Of a stretch of 50,389 nucleotides of DNA, positions 37,514 to 44,950 are shown one piece after another (the first letter of the stretch is position 1; every line of letters starts with the position of its first letter). The notes under the pieces are model-generated. The model was not told the origin of the DNA, did no database searches, and was given only the letters and a program-made list of their open reading frames with translations. Source of the stretch: Candidatus Caldatribacterium sp. GTDB lineage: Bacteria; Atribacterota; Atribacteria; Atribacterales; Caldatribacteriaceae. A program made the position numbers and the translations under genes. The stretch lies in contig JAPWUU010000006.1 of NCBI GenBank assembly GCA_028275365.1, forward strand, positions 1 to 50,389. The letters run 5' to 3'.

Positions 37514-38087
37514 GAAAGGCAACCTCCATACGTCTGCGTATTTCGTCCTCAAGGACCTCAGGGGTCAGGCCCTCCGGGGAAAAGGGTGGGGAAAACACCA
37601 CTCGGATGGGAAAGGGACGGGGGAACTTCCGGTGCCGGGAAAAGCTCTCGTACGTTCCTCGGATGCTTGCCACCACAATCGGAGCATTCCCTCGGAGCAA
37701 AAGCTTCAGAGCACCCTTGCGAAAGGGTAAAAGCGTTCCTTCATTCCGGGTTCCCTCGGGGAAAAAACAGACGACTTTCCCCTCCCGAAGGAGCCGGAAG
37801 ATCGTCTGCACCGCCTCTTTGTCCACCTCGCTCCTTCGCAGGGGAAAAGCCCCGAGTTGTCTCAGGAAAAACGCGGCAAGTGGGTTCCGGAAGAGCTCCT
37901 CCTTGGCCACAAAGTACACACGCCGGGGTGAAGCGCATCCGAGGACCACGGGGTCGAGGTAGCTCGAATGGTTCGAAACCAGGAAACAGGGACCATGTCG
38001 GGGAATATGTTCTCTGCCGCTTGCCCGAAAGGAGGAAAAGAGCTTGAGAAGAAAAAGGGCGAGGTACTTACAGAGATAGTAGATCAT
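37503..38087 (-). CDS. plsC: 1-acyl-sn-glycerol-3-phosphate acyltransferase-like (PlsC)
   Basis: 194 residues. Acyltransferase motifs in order: NHSSYLDP (HX4D catalytic), VYFVAKEELF, GAFPLRR, FFPEGTRNE and IVVASIRGT. Forms phosphatidic acid for phospholipids. One N-terminal hydrophobic segment anchors it. The start lies only 16 bp downstream of the tRNA-Pro 3' end, with a weak SD (GATAGG), so both are likely on one transcript. Confidence 0.9.
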   Translation of the reverse strand: MIYYLCKYLALFLLKLFSSFRASGREHIPRHGPCFLVSNHSSYLDPVVLGCASPRRVYFVAKEELFRNPLAAFFLRQLGAFPLRRSEVDKEAVQTIFRLLREGKVVCFFPEGTRNEGTLLPFRKGALKLLLRGNAPIVVASIRGTYESFSRHRKFPRPFPIRVVFSPPFSPEGLTPEVLEDEIRRRMEVAFHGS

Positions 38088-38103
38088 CCTATCACCCGGA
38101 AAA

Positions 38104-38181
38104 TGGTCGGGGCGAGCCGATTTGAACGGCCGACACCACGGTCCCGAACCGTGTGCGCTTACCAGGCTGCGCCACGCCCCG
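38104..38181 (-). tRNA. tRNA-Pro (anticodon CGG)
   Basis: Acceptor CGGGGCG (38175-38181) pairs with CGCCCCG; discriminator A and encoded CCA. Anticodon stem CACGG/CCGTG with loop TTCGGGA; anticodon CGG at 38144-38146 and G37, as required for proline tRNAs. T arm GCCG-TTCAAAT-CGGC. Confidence 0.95.
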
Positions 38182-38194
38182 ACACCTCTTCTCC

Positions 38195-38200
38195 ATTGTA
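38195..38200 (-). promoter_or_regulatory. -10 element of the tRNA-Pro/plsC transcript
   Basis: TACAAT on the minus strand, 13 bp before the mature tRNA. The -35 at 17 bp (TTTTCT) is weak and lies in the T tract of the hsp20 terminator. Confidence 0.4.
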
Positions 38201-38219
38201 CACATTTTGGGGGAAAAAG

Positions 38220-38255
38220 AAAAGCCCCGGAGAGGGAATCCTCTCCGGGGCTTTT
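38220..38255 (-). terminator. Rho-independent terminator of hsp20
   Basis: A perfect 16-bp stem (AAAAGCCCCGGAGAGG at 38220-38235 with its complement at 38240-38255) and a 4-nt loop, followed on the minus strand by TTTTCTTTTTCC. It begins 8 bp after the hsp20 stop. Confidence 0.95.
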
Positions 38256-38263
38256 CTCAGAAG

Positions 38264-38749
38264 CTATGCCACCTCGATTTCGACTTTCCTGGCCTTGGGT
38301 TTACTCGGTTCGACTTTGGGAAGGGTGATGGTGAGGATGCCGTCCTTGTACTGCGCCTTCACCTCGTCCTGTTTCACCTTTGCCGGAAGAGCAATGGTAC
38401 GTTCAAAGGTACCACAGTAACGTTCTCTGCGGCAGTATCCAACATCCCGTTCCTCCCACTCATCCTTCACTTCACCCTTGATGTCCAGGGAATCTTCGGT
38501 GACGTGCACTTCGAGGTTCTTGGGGTCAATTCCCGGGATTTCCGCCTTGACAATGACCTCGTTCTCGGTTTCAGCAACGTCTACAGCAGGGAAGTTGCCA
38601 AACCAGGACGGTGCGCTGAAGAAAGGCGCTTCCAGGAGTTCATCGAAGATTTCGTCAAGGTCGCTGCGGAGATCGAAGAGATCCCAGAGCCTCCGAATCG
38701 GGCTCACTCGCCGCTCTTCGCGACGGGCAGGAACGCCTCTTCTCACCAT
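38264..38749 (-). CDS. hsp20: Small heat shock protein (Hsp20/alpha-crystallin)
   Basis: 161 residues. N-terminal arm with SPIRRLWDLFDLRSDLDEIFDEL, alpha-crystallin domain from VDVAETENEVIVKAEIPGI to GILTITLPKVE, and a short tail. ATP-independent chaperone that holds unfolding proteins. Two cysteines (GYCRRERYCGTFER) replace residues usually aromatic or charged. AAGGAGGG sits 7 nt before the ATG. It has a consensus promoter and a CtsR-like box upstream, and a strong terminator after. Confidence 0.95.
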   Translation of the reverse strand: MVRRGVPARREERRVSPIRRLWDLFDLRSDLDEIFDELLEAPFFSAPSWFGNFPAVDVAETENEVIVKAEIPGIDPKNLEVHVTEDSLDIKGEVKDEWEERDVGYCRRERYCGTFERTIALPAKVKQDEVKAQYKDGILTITLPKVEPSKPKARKVEIEVA

Positions 38750-38799
38750 AGGTCATCCCTCCTTTCGCTCTGTTTGAGCATTCCCGCGTTTCGGCTCCC

Positions 38800-38828
38800 A
38801 TTATAATCAAATAAGGTCAAACTGTCAA
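38800..38828 (-). promoter_or_regulatory. Consensus sigma-70 promoter of hsp20
   Basis: On the minus strand TTGACA (38823-38828), 17 bp, TATAAT (38800-38805): a perfect match, the strongest promoter seen in the window. Such strength in a heat-shock gene usually implies repression in normal growth. Confidence 0.92.
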
Positions 38829-38835
38829 GGGGGTT

Positions 38836-38852
38836 AGTCAAAAAAAGTCAAA
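38836..38852 (+). promoter_or_regulatory. CtsR-like operator
   Basis: AGTCAAA-AAA-AGTCAAA, an exact fit to the CtsR consensus (two RGTCAAA heptads in tandem, 3 bp apart, with A in the middle). It lies 7 bp upstream of the hsp20 -35. Further heptad-like copies, GGTCAAA (38815-38821) and TGTCAAG (38823-38829), overlap the spacer and -35. The box also includes the ftcD stop codon. No ctsR gene is in the window. Confidence 0.6.
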
Positions 38853-39741
38853 AATCGTCCACCAGATGGTGCTCCACCACCTGACTCACTCGTAAATCAG
38901 GAATGCCGAGGACAACCTGCGCAAGATCCACCAGGGCCTCGAGGGGAACAAGACCGATGATTTCTGATCCTGCCACGTCCACTCCATATCGGCGAGCTTC
39001 AAGGGCCACAAGCCTGAAAATCTCAAGAAGCGAGTTCCGCCGAAAGTCCAGGACGTTCATAGAAACCTGAACCATTCCCCGGGTTTTAAGTTCAACCCCA
39101 ATGGCTTTCACCGCCTGCAACCCTCCCCGAACCCGTGCGGCGATTTTTCGGGCCACACTGATATCCTGGGTTTTGAGGTTCACGTTGAAGGCCACGAGCG
39201 GCCCCCGAGCTCCTATAGCTGTAGCCCCCAGTGTGGGGTGTACCTCGCAGGGACCGGCATCGGGGAAGCGTTCCGGAACACGGGCGATTTCCTCCCGCAG
39301 AACTTCATACCCCCCCCGACGAATCTGTGAGAGGTCCCGGTGTTCAGGCCTTTTTGCGGCTTCCCCGTAGAAATACACCGGAACGCGGAAACGGCGGGCA
39401 ATCTCCTCCCCCACCCGCCAGGCCAGCGCCTTGCACTCCTCCATCCCGACGCCCCTCCAGGGCGTGAAGGGAACCACGTCCACAATGCCGATGCGGGGAT
39501 GTTCTCCCCGGTGCAGGCGAATATCGAGGTGCTTTTCGGCAACTTCAAAAAAAACAGGGACAGCCGCCTCCAGGGCCTTCCGGGTTCCAAGGAGGGTGAC
39601 AACCGAACGGTTGTGGTCCGGATCCAGGGAATAATCCGCCACCTTCAGGTCTTCAAAAGCGGTAAGACGCTCCACCATCTCCTGAACGACTGCAGAAGAT
39701 GAAGTGCTCACGTTCACTGCGCTCTGGATGACTTCCCGCAT
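38848..39741 (-). CDS. ftcD: Glutamate formiminotransferase
   Basis: 297 residues matching the formiminotransferase domain: SAVNVSTSS, DYSLDPDHNRSVVTLLG, GEHPRIGIVDVVPFTPW, HPTLGATAIGARGPLVAFNVNL. It moves a formimino group between formiminoglutamate and tetrahydrofolate, a step of histidine breakdown. No cyclodeaminase domain is fused. The ATG at 39739-39741 lies inside the upstream gene's end (28-bp overlap). Confidence 0.93.
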   Translation of the reverse strand: MREVIQSAVNVSTSSSAVVQEMVERLTAFEDLKVADYSLDPDHNRSVVTLLGTRKALEAAVPVFFEVAEKHLDIRLHRGEHPRIGIVDVVPFTPWRGVGMEECKALAWRVGEEIARRFRVPVYFYGEAAKRPEHRDLSQIRRGGYEVLREEIARVPERFPDAGPCEVHPTLGATAIGARGPLVAFNVNLKTQDISVARKIAARVRGGLQAVKAIGVELKTRGMVQVSMNVLDFRRNSLLEIFRLVALEARRYGVDVAGSEIIGLVPLEALVDLAQVVLGIPDLRVSQVVEHHLVDDF

Positions 39742-40259
39742 GAGCGAACCTCTGCCTTCAGCGTGTTCTCCATCTCCCGGAGCGCCCACTCATGGGCTCC
39801 AAGGTCAAAGGAAGTTACCCCCTCCCGGAAAACCGTTACCTCGTAATGGAGCATCCGCGCAAAGGCGCAGGTGTACAGCACGCAGATATTCGTGCACACT
39901 CCCACAAGCTCAAGGTGTGTGACGTTCTTTTCCCGGAGAATGAGGTCAAGGGGTGTTCCAAGGAACGCACTGAACTTCGTTTTAGGAAGAACGAAATCCC
40001 CTTCCTGGGGCGCAAGGTCCGCAACCACCTGTGCCCCCCAGGTCCCTTCCACACAGTGCGGCGGAAAGAGCCGGAATTCAGCATCATCCCTGCGATGGGC
40101 ATCGCACACGTAGACGACGAGGTCTTTCTGCTTTCTCCGTTCTTTGAGGAGTTCTCTGATGGTGGCGATGACCTCCTGCACCTGATGCCCCACAAAGAGC
40201 ACTCCATCAGGATGCACGAAGTCGTTGAGCATATCGATGACCAGAAAGGCTCTGGACAT
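39714..40259 (-). CDS. Nicotinamidase-like cysteine hydrolase (isochorismatase fold)
   Basis: 181 residues. Catalytic Asp9 in LVIDMLNDF, a Lys in LPKTKFSAF (Lys93 or Lys95) and nucleophile Cys126 in VGVCTNICV. Metal-site residues of nicotinamidases also seem present: Asp53 and His55 (CDAHRRDD), His68 (FPPHCVEGTWGA). That favours nicotinamide deamidation for NAD salvage over isochorismatase. Start ATG follows GGGGGGAGAG. Upstream gene of ftcD in the same operon. Confidence 0.83.
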   Translation of the reverse strand: MSRAFLVIDMLNDFVHPDGVLFVGHQVQEVIATIRELLKERRKQKDLVVYVCDAHRRDDAEFRLFPPHCVEGTWGAQVVADLAPQEGDFVLPKTKFSAFLGTPLDLILREKNVTHLELVGVCTNICVLYTCAFARMLHYEVTVFREGVTSFDLGAHEWALREMENTLKAEVRSCGKSSRAQ

Positions 40260-40292
40260 CCCTCTCCCCCCTTTACTCCCGTCTCACTTTCT

Positions 40293-40305
40293 GCTACATT
40301 GTAGC
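40293..40305. promoter_or_regulatory. Palindromic divergent promoter element
   Basis: GCTACA-T-TGTAGC, a 6+1+6 palindrome in the short gap between the divergent nicotinamidase-like and symporter genes. It contains TACAAT on the minus strand (40298-40303) and TACATT on the plus strand (40295-40300), so both -10 boxes overlap. It could also be an operator. Confidence 0.4.
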
Positions 40306-40326
40306 AAAAAGCGGGGAGGGAGGAGA

Positions 40327-40488
40327 GTGTTTGTTGTCTTTCTTTCCCTTGTGGTTCTGGCCTATCTTCTTCCCTTCACCGTCCTCTCCCAGGTACAGCG
40401 CTTCAGTGGGAGCTTCCTCTTCTGGAACATTTTTGCGATTCTGGCCATTCTCATCCTTCTCCGCATAATGAGGTCCTGGCATGAGTGA
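40327..40488 (+). CDS. Small membrane protein, probable symporter accessory protein
   Basis: 53 residues with two hydrophobic helices (FVVFLSLVVLAYLLPFTVL; FLFWNIFAILAILILLRIM) joined by QRFSGS. Its GTG follows GGGAGGGAGG and its end overlaps the symporter start by 8 bp. Small two-helix partners are common in front of SSS transporters. Too short for a confident family call. Confidence 0.65.
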   Translation: MFVVFLSLVVLAYLLPFTVLSQVQRFSGSFLFWNIFAILAILILLRIMRSWHE

Positions 40489-41899
40489 GCAGTACCTCTG
40501 GCTTGCCATCGCGCTCTATGCCGGATGGGGGAGTGCTTTTGCCCTGGCAGTCCGGAGAGGAGCTCGCCTGAGTCTCATCGAGTACTTCCTGGCGGGTCGA
40601 AAGCTCCACTGGCTCATTGCCGCCCTTTCTTATGGCGCCACCACCTACAGCGCCTTCATGATGCTCGGGCTTGTGGGCCTCACTTACCGTGGAGGCGTGG
40701 GTGCTTTAGGCTTTGAGCTCATCTACCTCTCGGGGCTTTTCTGGGCGGTCCTTGTGGGACCGAAGTTCTGGGAGGCCGGGAAACGTCACGGATGCGTGAG
40801 CCCCGGAGAAGTCCTGAGCCTCGAGTACCGGAACCCTCTGGTGGGAACCGTGTACGCGCTCATCGTTTCGGGTTTCCTCATCCCCTACACCTCCGTGCAA
40901 CTTACGGGTATCGGGTACCTCCTTGAGGTGCTCTCCCGGGGGACAATCGGGTATCCCGTGGGGCTGCTCCTTGCCCTGTGCTTCATCATCCTCTGGACGA
41001 CAATTGCCGGACTTCGCTCTGTGGCGGCAACCGATGCACTCCAGGCAGGCATCATGATGGCAAGCTCCGTCGCTTTAGTCTTTTTTGTAGTCGTGCGTCT
41101 TCTTGGGGGGTTCTCTGCGTTCTTCCACACGGTTGAGACCACCTATCCCCGGTGGCTGAGCGTTCCGGGAAACGGCTTTTTCACCTTTCGAACCTTCCTC
41201 AACCTCTCCCTTCCCTGGTTCTTCTTCAGCATCTCCAACCCCCAGGTTTTCCAGCGGCTCCTTGTGCCGGCAAACCTTGGGGAAATGCGCAAAACCATCA
41301 CAGGGTTTCTGGGATACGGTTTTGTGTACACCCTCATCACCGTCACCTTAGGGTTTGGAGCCCTGGTACTCCTGCCTGACCTGAAAAACCCTGATCTTGC
41401 CACACCCACCCTGCTTCTGGAATTCCCCATCCCTTCCTGGATTGTTCTCTTTGTGGTGGTGGGAATTATCTCTGCCGCCGTTTCCACCGCCGACTCCATC
41501 ATCCTCACCCTCTCGTCGCTCTTTCTCCAGGACATCCTCCCAAAGGGCGTCCCCGAACGCAAACGGCTTCTCTTTGCCCAGTTCCTCTTCATCCCCCTGC
41601 TCTGCCTTGCCGTCTTCTTCTTTGCCCTGGGGCGGTTCAATCTCATCGCCCTGCTTTCGGTCACTTCTTCCCTCGGACTCCTCAGCGTGGTGCCAACCAT
41701 TGTCGGAGCGTTCTTCGGCAGGCGAAAAAGTGACAGAGCTGCTCTGCTCAGCATGATCCTTGGAGCCGTGCTTGCCCTGCTGCAGCTTGGAGGGGTGAGG
41801 ATTTTCGGTGGGTGGACAGCCCCTTCAGTCCTCGGGGTGGCCTCCGGTGTCTACTTCCTCACGGGTCTTCTTGCTCCCCGTGGACATCCTCCTCAATGA
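40481..41899 (+). CDS. Sodium:solute symporter (SSS family)
   Basis: 472 residues with about 13 membrane helices. SSS features: EYFLAGRKLHWLIAALSYGAT near the start, GLRSVAATDALQ, and the sodium-2 site helix AAVSTADSIILTLSSLF. Solute unknown; members carry sugars, amino acids, carboxylates or pantothenate. Its 3' end overlaps pcm (opposite strand) by 41 bp. Confidence 0.92.
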   Translation: MSEQYLWLAIALYAGWGSAFALAVRRGARLSLIEYFLAGRKLHWLIAALSYGATTYSAFMMLGLVGLTYRGGVGALGFELIYLSGLFWAVLVGPKFWEAGKRHGCVSPGEVLSLEYRNPLVGTVYALIVSGFLIPYTSVQLTGIGYLLEVLSRGTIGYPVGLLLALCFIILWTTIAGLRSVAATDALQAGIMMASSVALVFFVVVRLLGGFSAFFHTVETTYPRWLSVPGNGFFTFRTFLNLSLPWFFFSISNPQVFQRLLVPANLGEMRKTITGFLGYGFVYTLITVTLGFGALVLLPDLKNPDLATPTLLLEFPIPSWIVLFVVVGIISAAVSTADSIILTLSSLFLQDILPKGVPERKRLLFAQFLFIPLLCLAVFFFALGRFNLIALLSVTSSLGLLSVVPTIVGAFFGRRKSDRAALLSMILGAVLALLQLGGVRIFGGWTAPSVLGVASGVYFLTGLLAPRGHPPQ

Positions 41900-42521
41900 G
41901 GGGGACAAAAATGCAGCCGCCGTGGTGCTCAAGCCTGAGCTTCCCCTTCCTCTTCCAGGCCCGAACGAGACTCTGGCCGTGGGTATCCTCTAAAGGTAGG
42001 ACTATAATTCCCCCCTCCCGGAGCTCCTCAACCCACGCTTCGTAAATTTGTTTAGCGCAGGCACTGACGATGATCTTGTCGTAGGGAGCGAACTCTGGCA
42101 AGCCCTTACTTCCATCGCCAAGGAAAAGGTGCACGTTTGTGTACCCAAGGCAGTGCAACCGTTCTTTGGCCTCAAAGAAAAGCCTCGGGATGCGCTCGAT
42201 GCTGTAGACCTCGCGAACGATTTCCGCCAGAAGCGCCGTTTGGTACCCTGAACCCGTGCCAATCTCAAGAACCCGGTCCTCAGGCGAAAGTTCGAGAAGC
42301 TCCAGCATAAGCGCAACGATATAGGGTTGCGAGATGGTCTGCCCGCTCCCAATAGGGAGCGGAGAATCCTGGTACGCCAGCCCCTCGTACTCTTCCGGGA
42401 CGAAGAGATGGCGGGGAACCTTCAAAAAGGCCTCAAGCACCCGCTGGTCCGCAATTCCCCGGGCAATGAGCTGGTGTTCCACCATTTTCTTCCGGCGCTC
42501 TTGGGCTCCACCGTCGTGCAT
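41859..42521 (-). CDS. pcm: Protein-L-isoaspartate O-methyltransferase
   Basis: 220 residues: VPRHLFVP, YQDSPLPIGSGQTISQPYIVA (substrate pocket), VLEIGTGSGYQTALLAEI (SAM site). Repairs isoaspartyl damage in proteins, useful at high temperature. Last gene of the rlmN-pcm run, 1 bp after acyP. Confidence 0.96.
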   Translation of the reverse strand: MHDGGAQERRKKMVEHQLIARGIADQRVLEAFLKVPRHLFVPEEYEGLAYQDSPLPIGSGQTISQPYIVALMLELLELSPEDRVLEIGTGSGYQTALLAEIVREVYSIERIPRLFFEAKERLHCLGYTNVHLFLGDGSKGLPEFAPYDKIIVSACAKQIYEAWVEELREGGIIVLPLEDTHGQSLVRAWKRKGKLRLEHHGGCIFVPLIEEDVHGEQEDP

Positions 42522-42522
42522 C

Positions 42523-42804
42523 TCAGTACCCTACCCGGAAATCGTGGTACAGGCCACTAAAAGGCAACCACTCTTCGGTGAAAGAGGTCACATGGGCCGA
42601 TGCAGGCCCTTTTTTGACCTCCTCAAAGAAACGACGGACTTCCTCCTCTTCTCCTTCAGCGATGACCTCCACCTCTCCCGTGGGGAGATTCCGCACCATC
42701 CCGGTGACGTCAAACTCTCCCGCTTTTCGGAGCACAAAATACCGGTACCCCACACCCTGTACTCTTCCCCGAAGAACCAGCCGACCCTGCACCCATTGCC
42801 GCAT
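42523..42804 (-). CDS. acyP: Acylphosphatase
   Basis: 93 residues with catalytic Arg in LRGRVQGVGYRYFVL and Asn in VTGMVRNLPTGEVEV. Hydrolyses acylphosphates. The ATG at 42802-42804 has GAGGTGA 5 nt upstream; a GTG three codons earlier overlaps the surE stop. Confidence 0.95.
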   Translation of the reverse strand: MRQWVQGRLVLRGRVQGVGYRYFVLRKAGEFDVTGMVRNLPTGEVEVIAEGEEEEVRRFFEEVKKGPASAHVTSFTEEWLPFSGLYHDFRVGY

Positions 42805-42809
42805 CGCGC

Positions 42810-43565
42810 TCACCTCGCCAGAATCCCCACGAGTCTTCGCCGAACAAGGTAGTCGGTGAGGTTAGGTCGCAGAGGGGTCACGGAAATCCTGTTCTCCCGG
42901 ACAGCCTCAAAGTCGGAATTCTCGAGAAAGAGGGGGTCCCTCTGGACTTCCTCAAAGACGAACACTCGCTCTCCGTTGCTTCGGGCAATCTCCCGTACTC
43001 CGGTGACGTAGAACCGGTCCCCGAGTTCGGTAATGCGAAGACCCCGCAAGAACTCCCGACCGGGCACATCGGGGACATTGACGTTCAGCACGAGATTCCG
43101 CTCCCCCCGAAGGATATCTCTGAAAGTCCTCCACACCTCTACGGCAATCTCCGCCGCAAGGTCGTAGTTCTCGTGGCCGTTGAGGACCAGCGATACCGCG
43201 AGCGCCGGAATTCCCGACATCGCGGCCTCCAGCGAGGCTGCCACCGTTCCCGAATAGAACACGTCAAAGCCGAGGTTCGGTCCGCGGTTAATTCCCGAAA
43301 CCACAAAGTCGATGTCCGGAAAGAGATTCAGACCAAGGATGACCGTATCGGCAGGGGTACCATCCACCGCATACCCCCGTACGCCTTCCACCTCAACCTC
43401 CCGCACCCGCAGAGGATTCCGGGCCGTGATGCTGTGGCTTGAGCAGCTCCTTTCCTCACGGGGAGCGACGAGAATGACCTCCGCTTCTTTCCGGAATGCC
43501 CGCACGAGAGCCCGTATCCCAGGGCTCTCAAATCCATCGTCGTTGGTGATGAGTATGCGCTCCAT
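42810..43565 (-). CDS. surE: 5'/3'-nucleotidase SurE
   Basis: 251 residues: ILITNDDGFESPGIRAL (metal Asp pair), SSHSITARNPLRV, DGTPADTVILGL, VVSGINRGPNLG and YSGTVAASLEAAMSGIPALAVS. Dephosphorylates nucleoside monophosphates. Its ATG overlaps the previous stop by 1 bp (TAATG). Confidence 0.96.
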   Translation of the reverse strand: MERILITNDDGFESPGIRALVRAFRKEAEVILVAPREERSCSSHSITARNPLRVREVEVEGVRGYAVDGTPADTVILGLNLFPDIDFVVSGINRGPNLGFDVFYSGTVAASLEAAMSGIPALAVSLVLNGHENYDLAAEIAVEVWRTFRDILRGERNLVLNVNVPDVPGREFLRGLRITELGDRFYVTGVREIARSNGERVFVFEEVQRDPLFLENSDFEAVRENRISVTPLRPNLTDYLVRRRLVGILAR

Positions 43566-44950
43566 TACCGTTTCCCTACCCTTCGAAGGATCTCCCGGGC
43601 CACCACCACCCCTGACGCTGAGGCCTGCACAAGACCCCGGGTGATGCCCGCTCCGTCTCCAATGAGGAAGAGGTTCTGAATTTCGCTTTCTAAGTTTCTC
43701 CGAAGCTCAACCCTCGAGGAATAGAATTTCACCTCCACCCCGTAAAGGAGCGTATGGGGAGAGTTGATCCCGGGAATAAAGCGGTCAAGGGCTGCGAGCA
43801 TCTCCAGAATATCCTGGAGAAAACGGTAGGGGAGCACAAAGCTCAGGTCTCCCGGGCTTGCCCCTTCAAGCGTGGGTTTGACCACAGATTTCGCAATACG
43901 CTCGGAGGTGGACCGTCGGCCAAGCTGCAGGTCCCGAAGTCTCTGGATGATAACCCCACCGCTGACCATATTGGCGAGTTGTGCCACATATCTTCCAAAG
44001 GCGATGGGCTCATGGAAGGGTTCGGTGAAATTCGTACTCACGAGAATGGCGAAATTGGTATTCGGTGTGTGCTTCCCCTCGTAGCTGTGGCCGTTCACCG
44101 TGACGATGCCGTCGTTGTATTCCGTCACCACCTCTCCATGGGGACACATGCAAAACGTCCGCACCCGATCGTCGAAGGTCCGGGAGTAGTAGATGAGCTT
44201 CAGCTCGTACATGACGTTCGTGTACTCTTCCATGACGGAGGCCGGAACTTCCACCCGTACCCCGAGATCCACCGGATTGTTCTTGAGCGAAAGACCAAGG
44301 CGAAGGCACTCTTTGCGGAGCCAGTCTGCCCCCACCCTCCCCGGAGCCACAACAACAAAAGTGCTCTCGATAACCTCCCCCGTCTCAAGACGAACCCCAA
44401 AGACCCTGTGGTCCCGAACGAGAAGTTCTTCTACCGTGGTTGCGGTCCTGATATCCACCCGCTCTTTGAGGTAATCGAAGATGTTCCGCAGGATATCCCG
44501 GCACCGTTCCGTCCCGAGGTGGCGAACCTGGGAGGGAACAAGGATGAGCTCCGCCATCTCGGCTCTTTTCCGAAGCTCCTCCACCCGCTCGCTATCGGTC
44601 CCGTAGATGCGGGATGTCCCTCCAAAGCGAAGGTACGTCTTATCCACCTGGTCAAGGACCGTGACGAATTCCTCTTCCTCAATACAGGCGGCAAGCTGCC
44701 CTCCAACTTCCCGCGAGAGCGTCAGTTTCCCGTCGCTGAAAGCCCCCGCTCCACCCCATCCACAAAGCAGAGAGCAGGGGTTGCACCGCTGGCAGATTCT
44801 GCTGTTCTCCCGGGCAGGACAGACCCGTTTTTCAATGTTCTTCCCCCGGTCCACCACGAGGACCCGCAGGTTACTCTTTTCCGCAAGCTCAAGGGCGGCG
44901 AAAATCCCTGCCGGACCTGCGCCCACAATGACCACATCATATTTTGTCAT
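43565..44950 (-). CDS. FAD-dependent dehydrogenase of unknown substrate (COG2509-like)
   Basis: 461 residues. N-terminal dinucleotide fold YDVVIVGAGPAGIFAALELA, then a cysteine-rich block (CPARENSRICQRCNPCSLLCGWGGAGAFSDGKL in the family; seen here with five Cys) and a C-terminal FAD-binding FLIGDGAGITRGLVQASASGV. This family of NAD(FAD)-using dehydrogenases is widespread but unassigned. The ATG at 44948-44950 matches the dinucleotide-fold start. Confidence 0.88.
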   Translation of the reverse strand: MTKYDVVIVGAGPAGIFAALELAEKSNLRVLVVDRGKNIEKRVCPARENSRICQRCNPCSLLCGWGGAGAFSDGKLTLSREVGGQLAACIEEEEFVTVLDQVDKTYLRFGGTSRIYGTDSERVEELRKRAEMAELILVPSQVRHLGTERCRDILRNIFDYLKERVDIRTATTVEELLVRDHRVFGVRLETGEVIESTFVVVAPGRVGADWLRKECLRLGLSLKNNPVDLGVRVEVPASVMEEYTNVMYELKLIYYSRTFDDRVRTFCMCPHGEVVTEYNDGIVTVNGHSYEGKHTPNTNFAILVSTNFTEPFHEPIAFGRYVAQLANMVSGGVIIQRLRDLQLGRRSTSERIAKSVVKPTLEGASPGDLSFVLPYRFLQDILEMLAALDRFIPGINSPHTLLYGVEVKFYSSRVELRRNLESEIQNLFLIGDGAGITRGLVQASASGVVVAREILRRVGKR

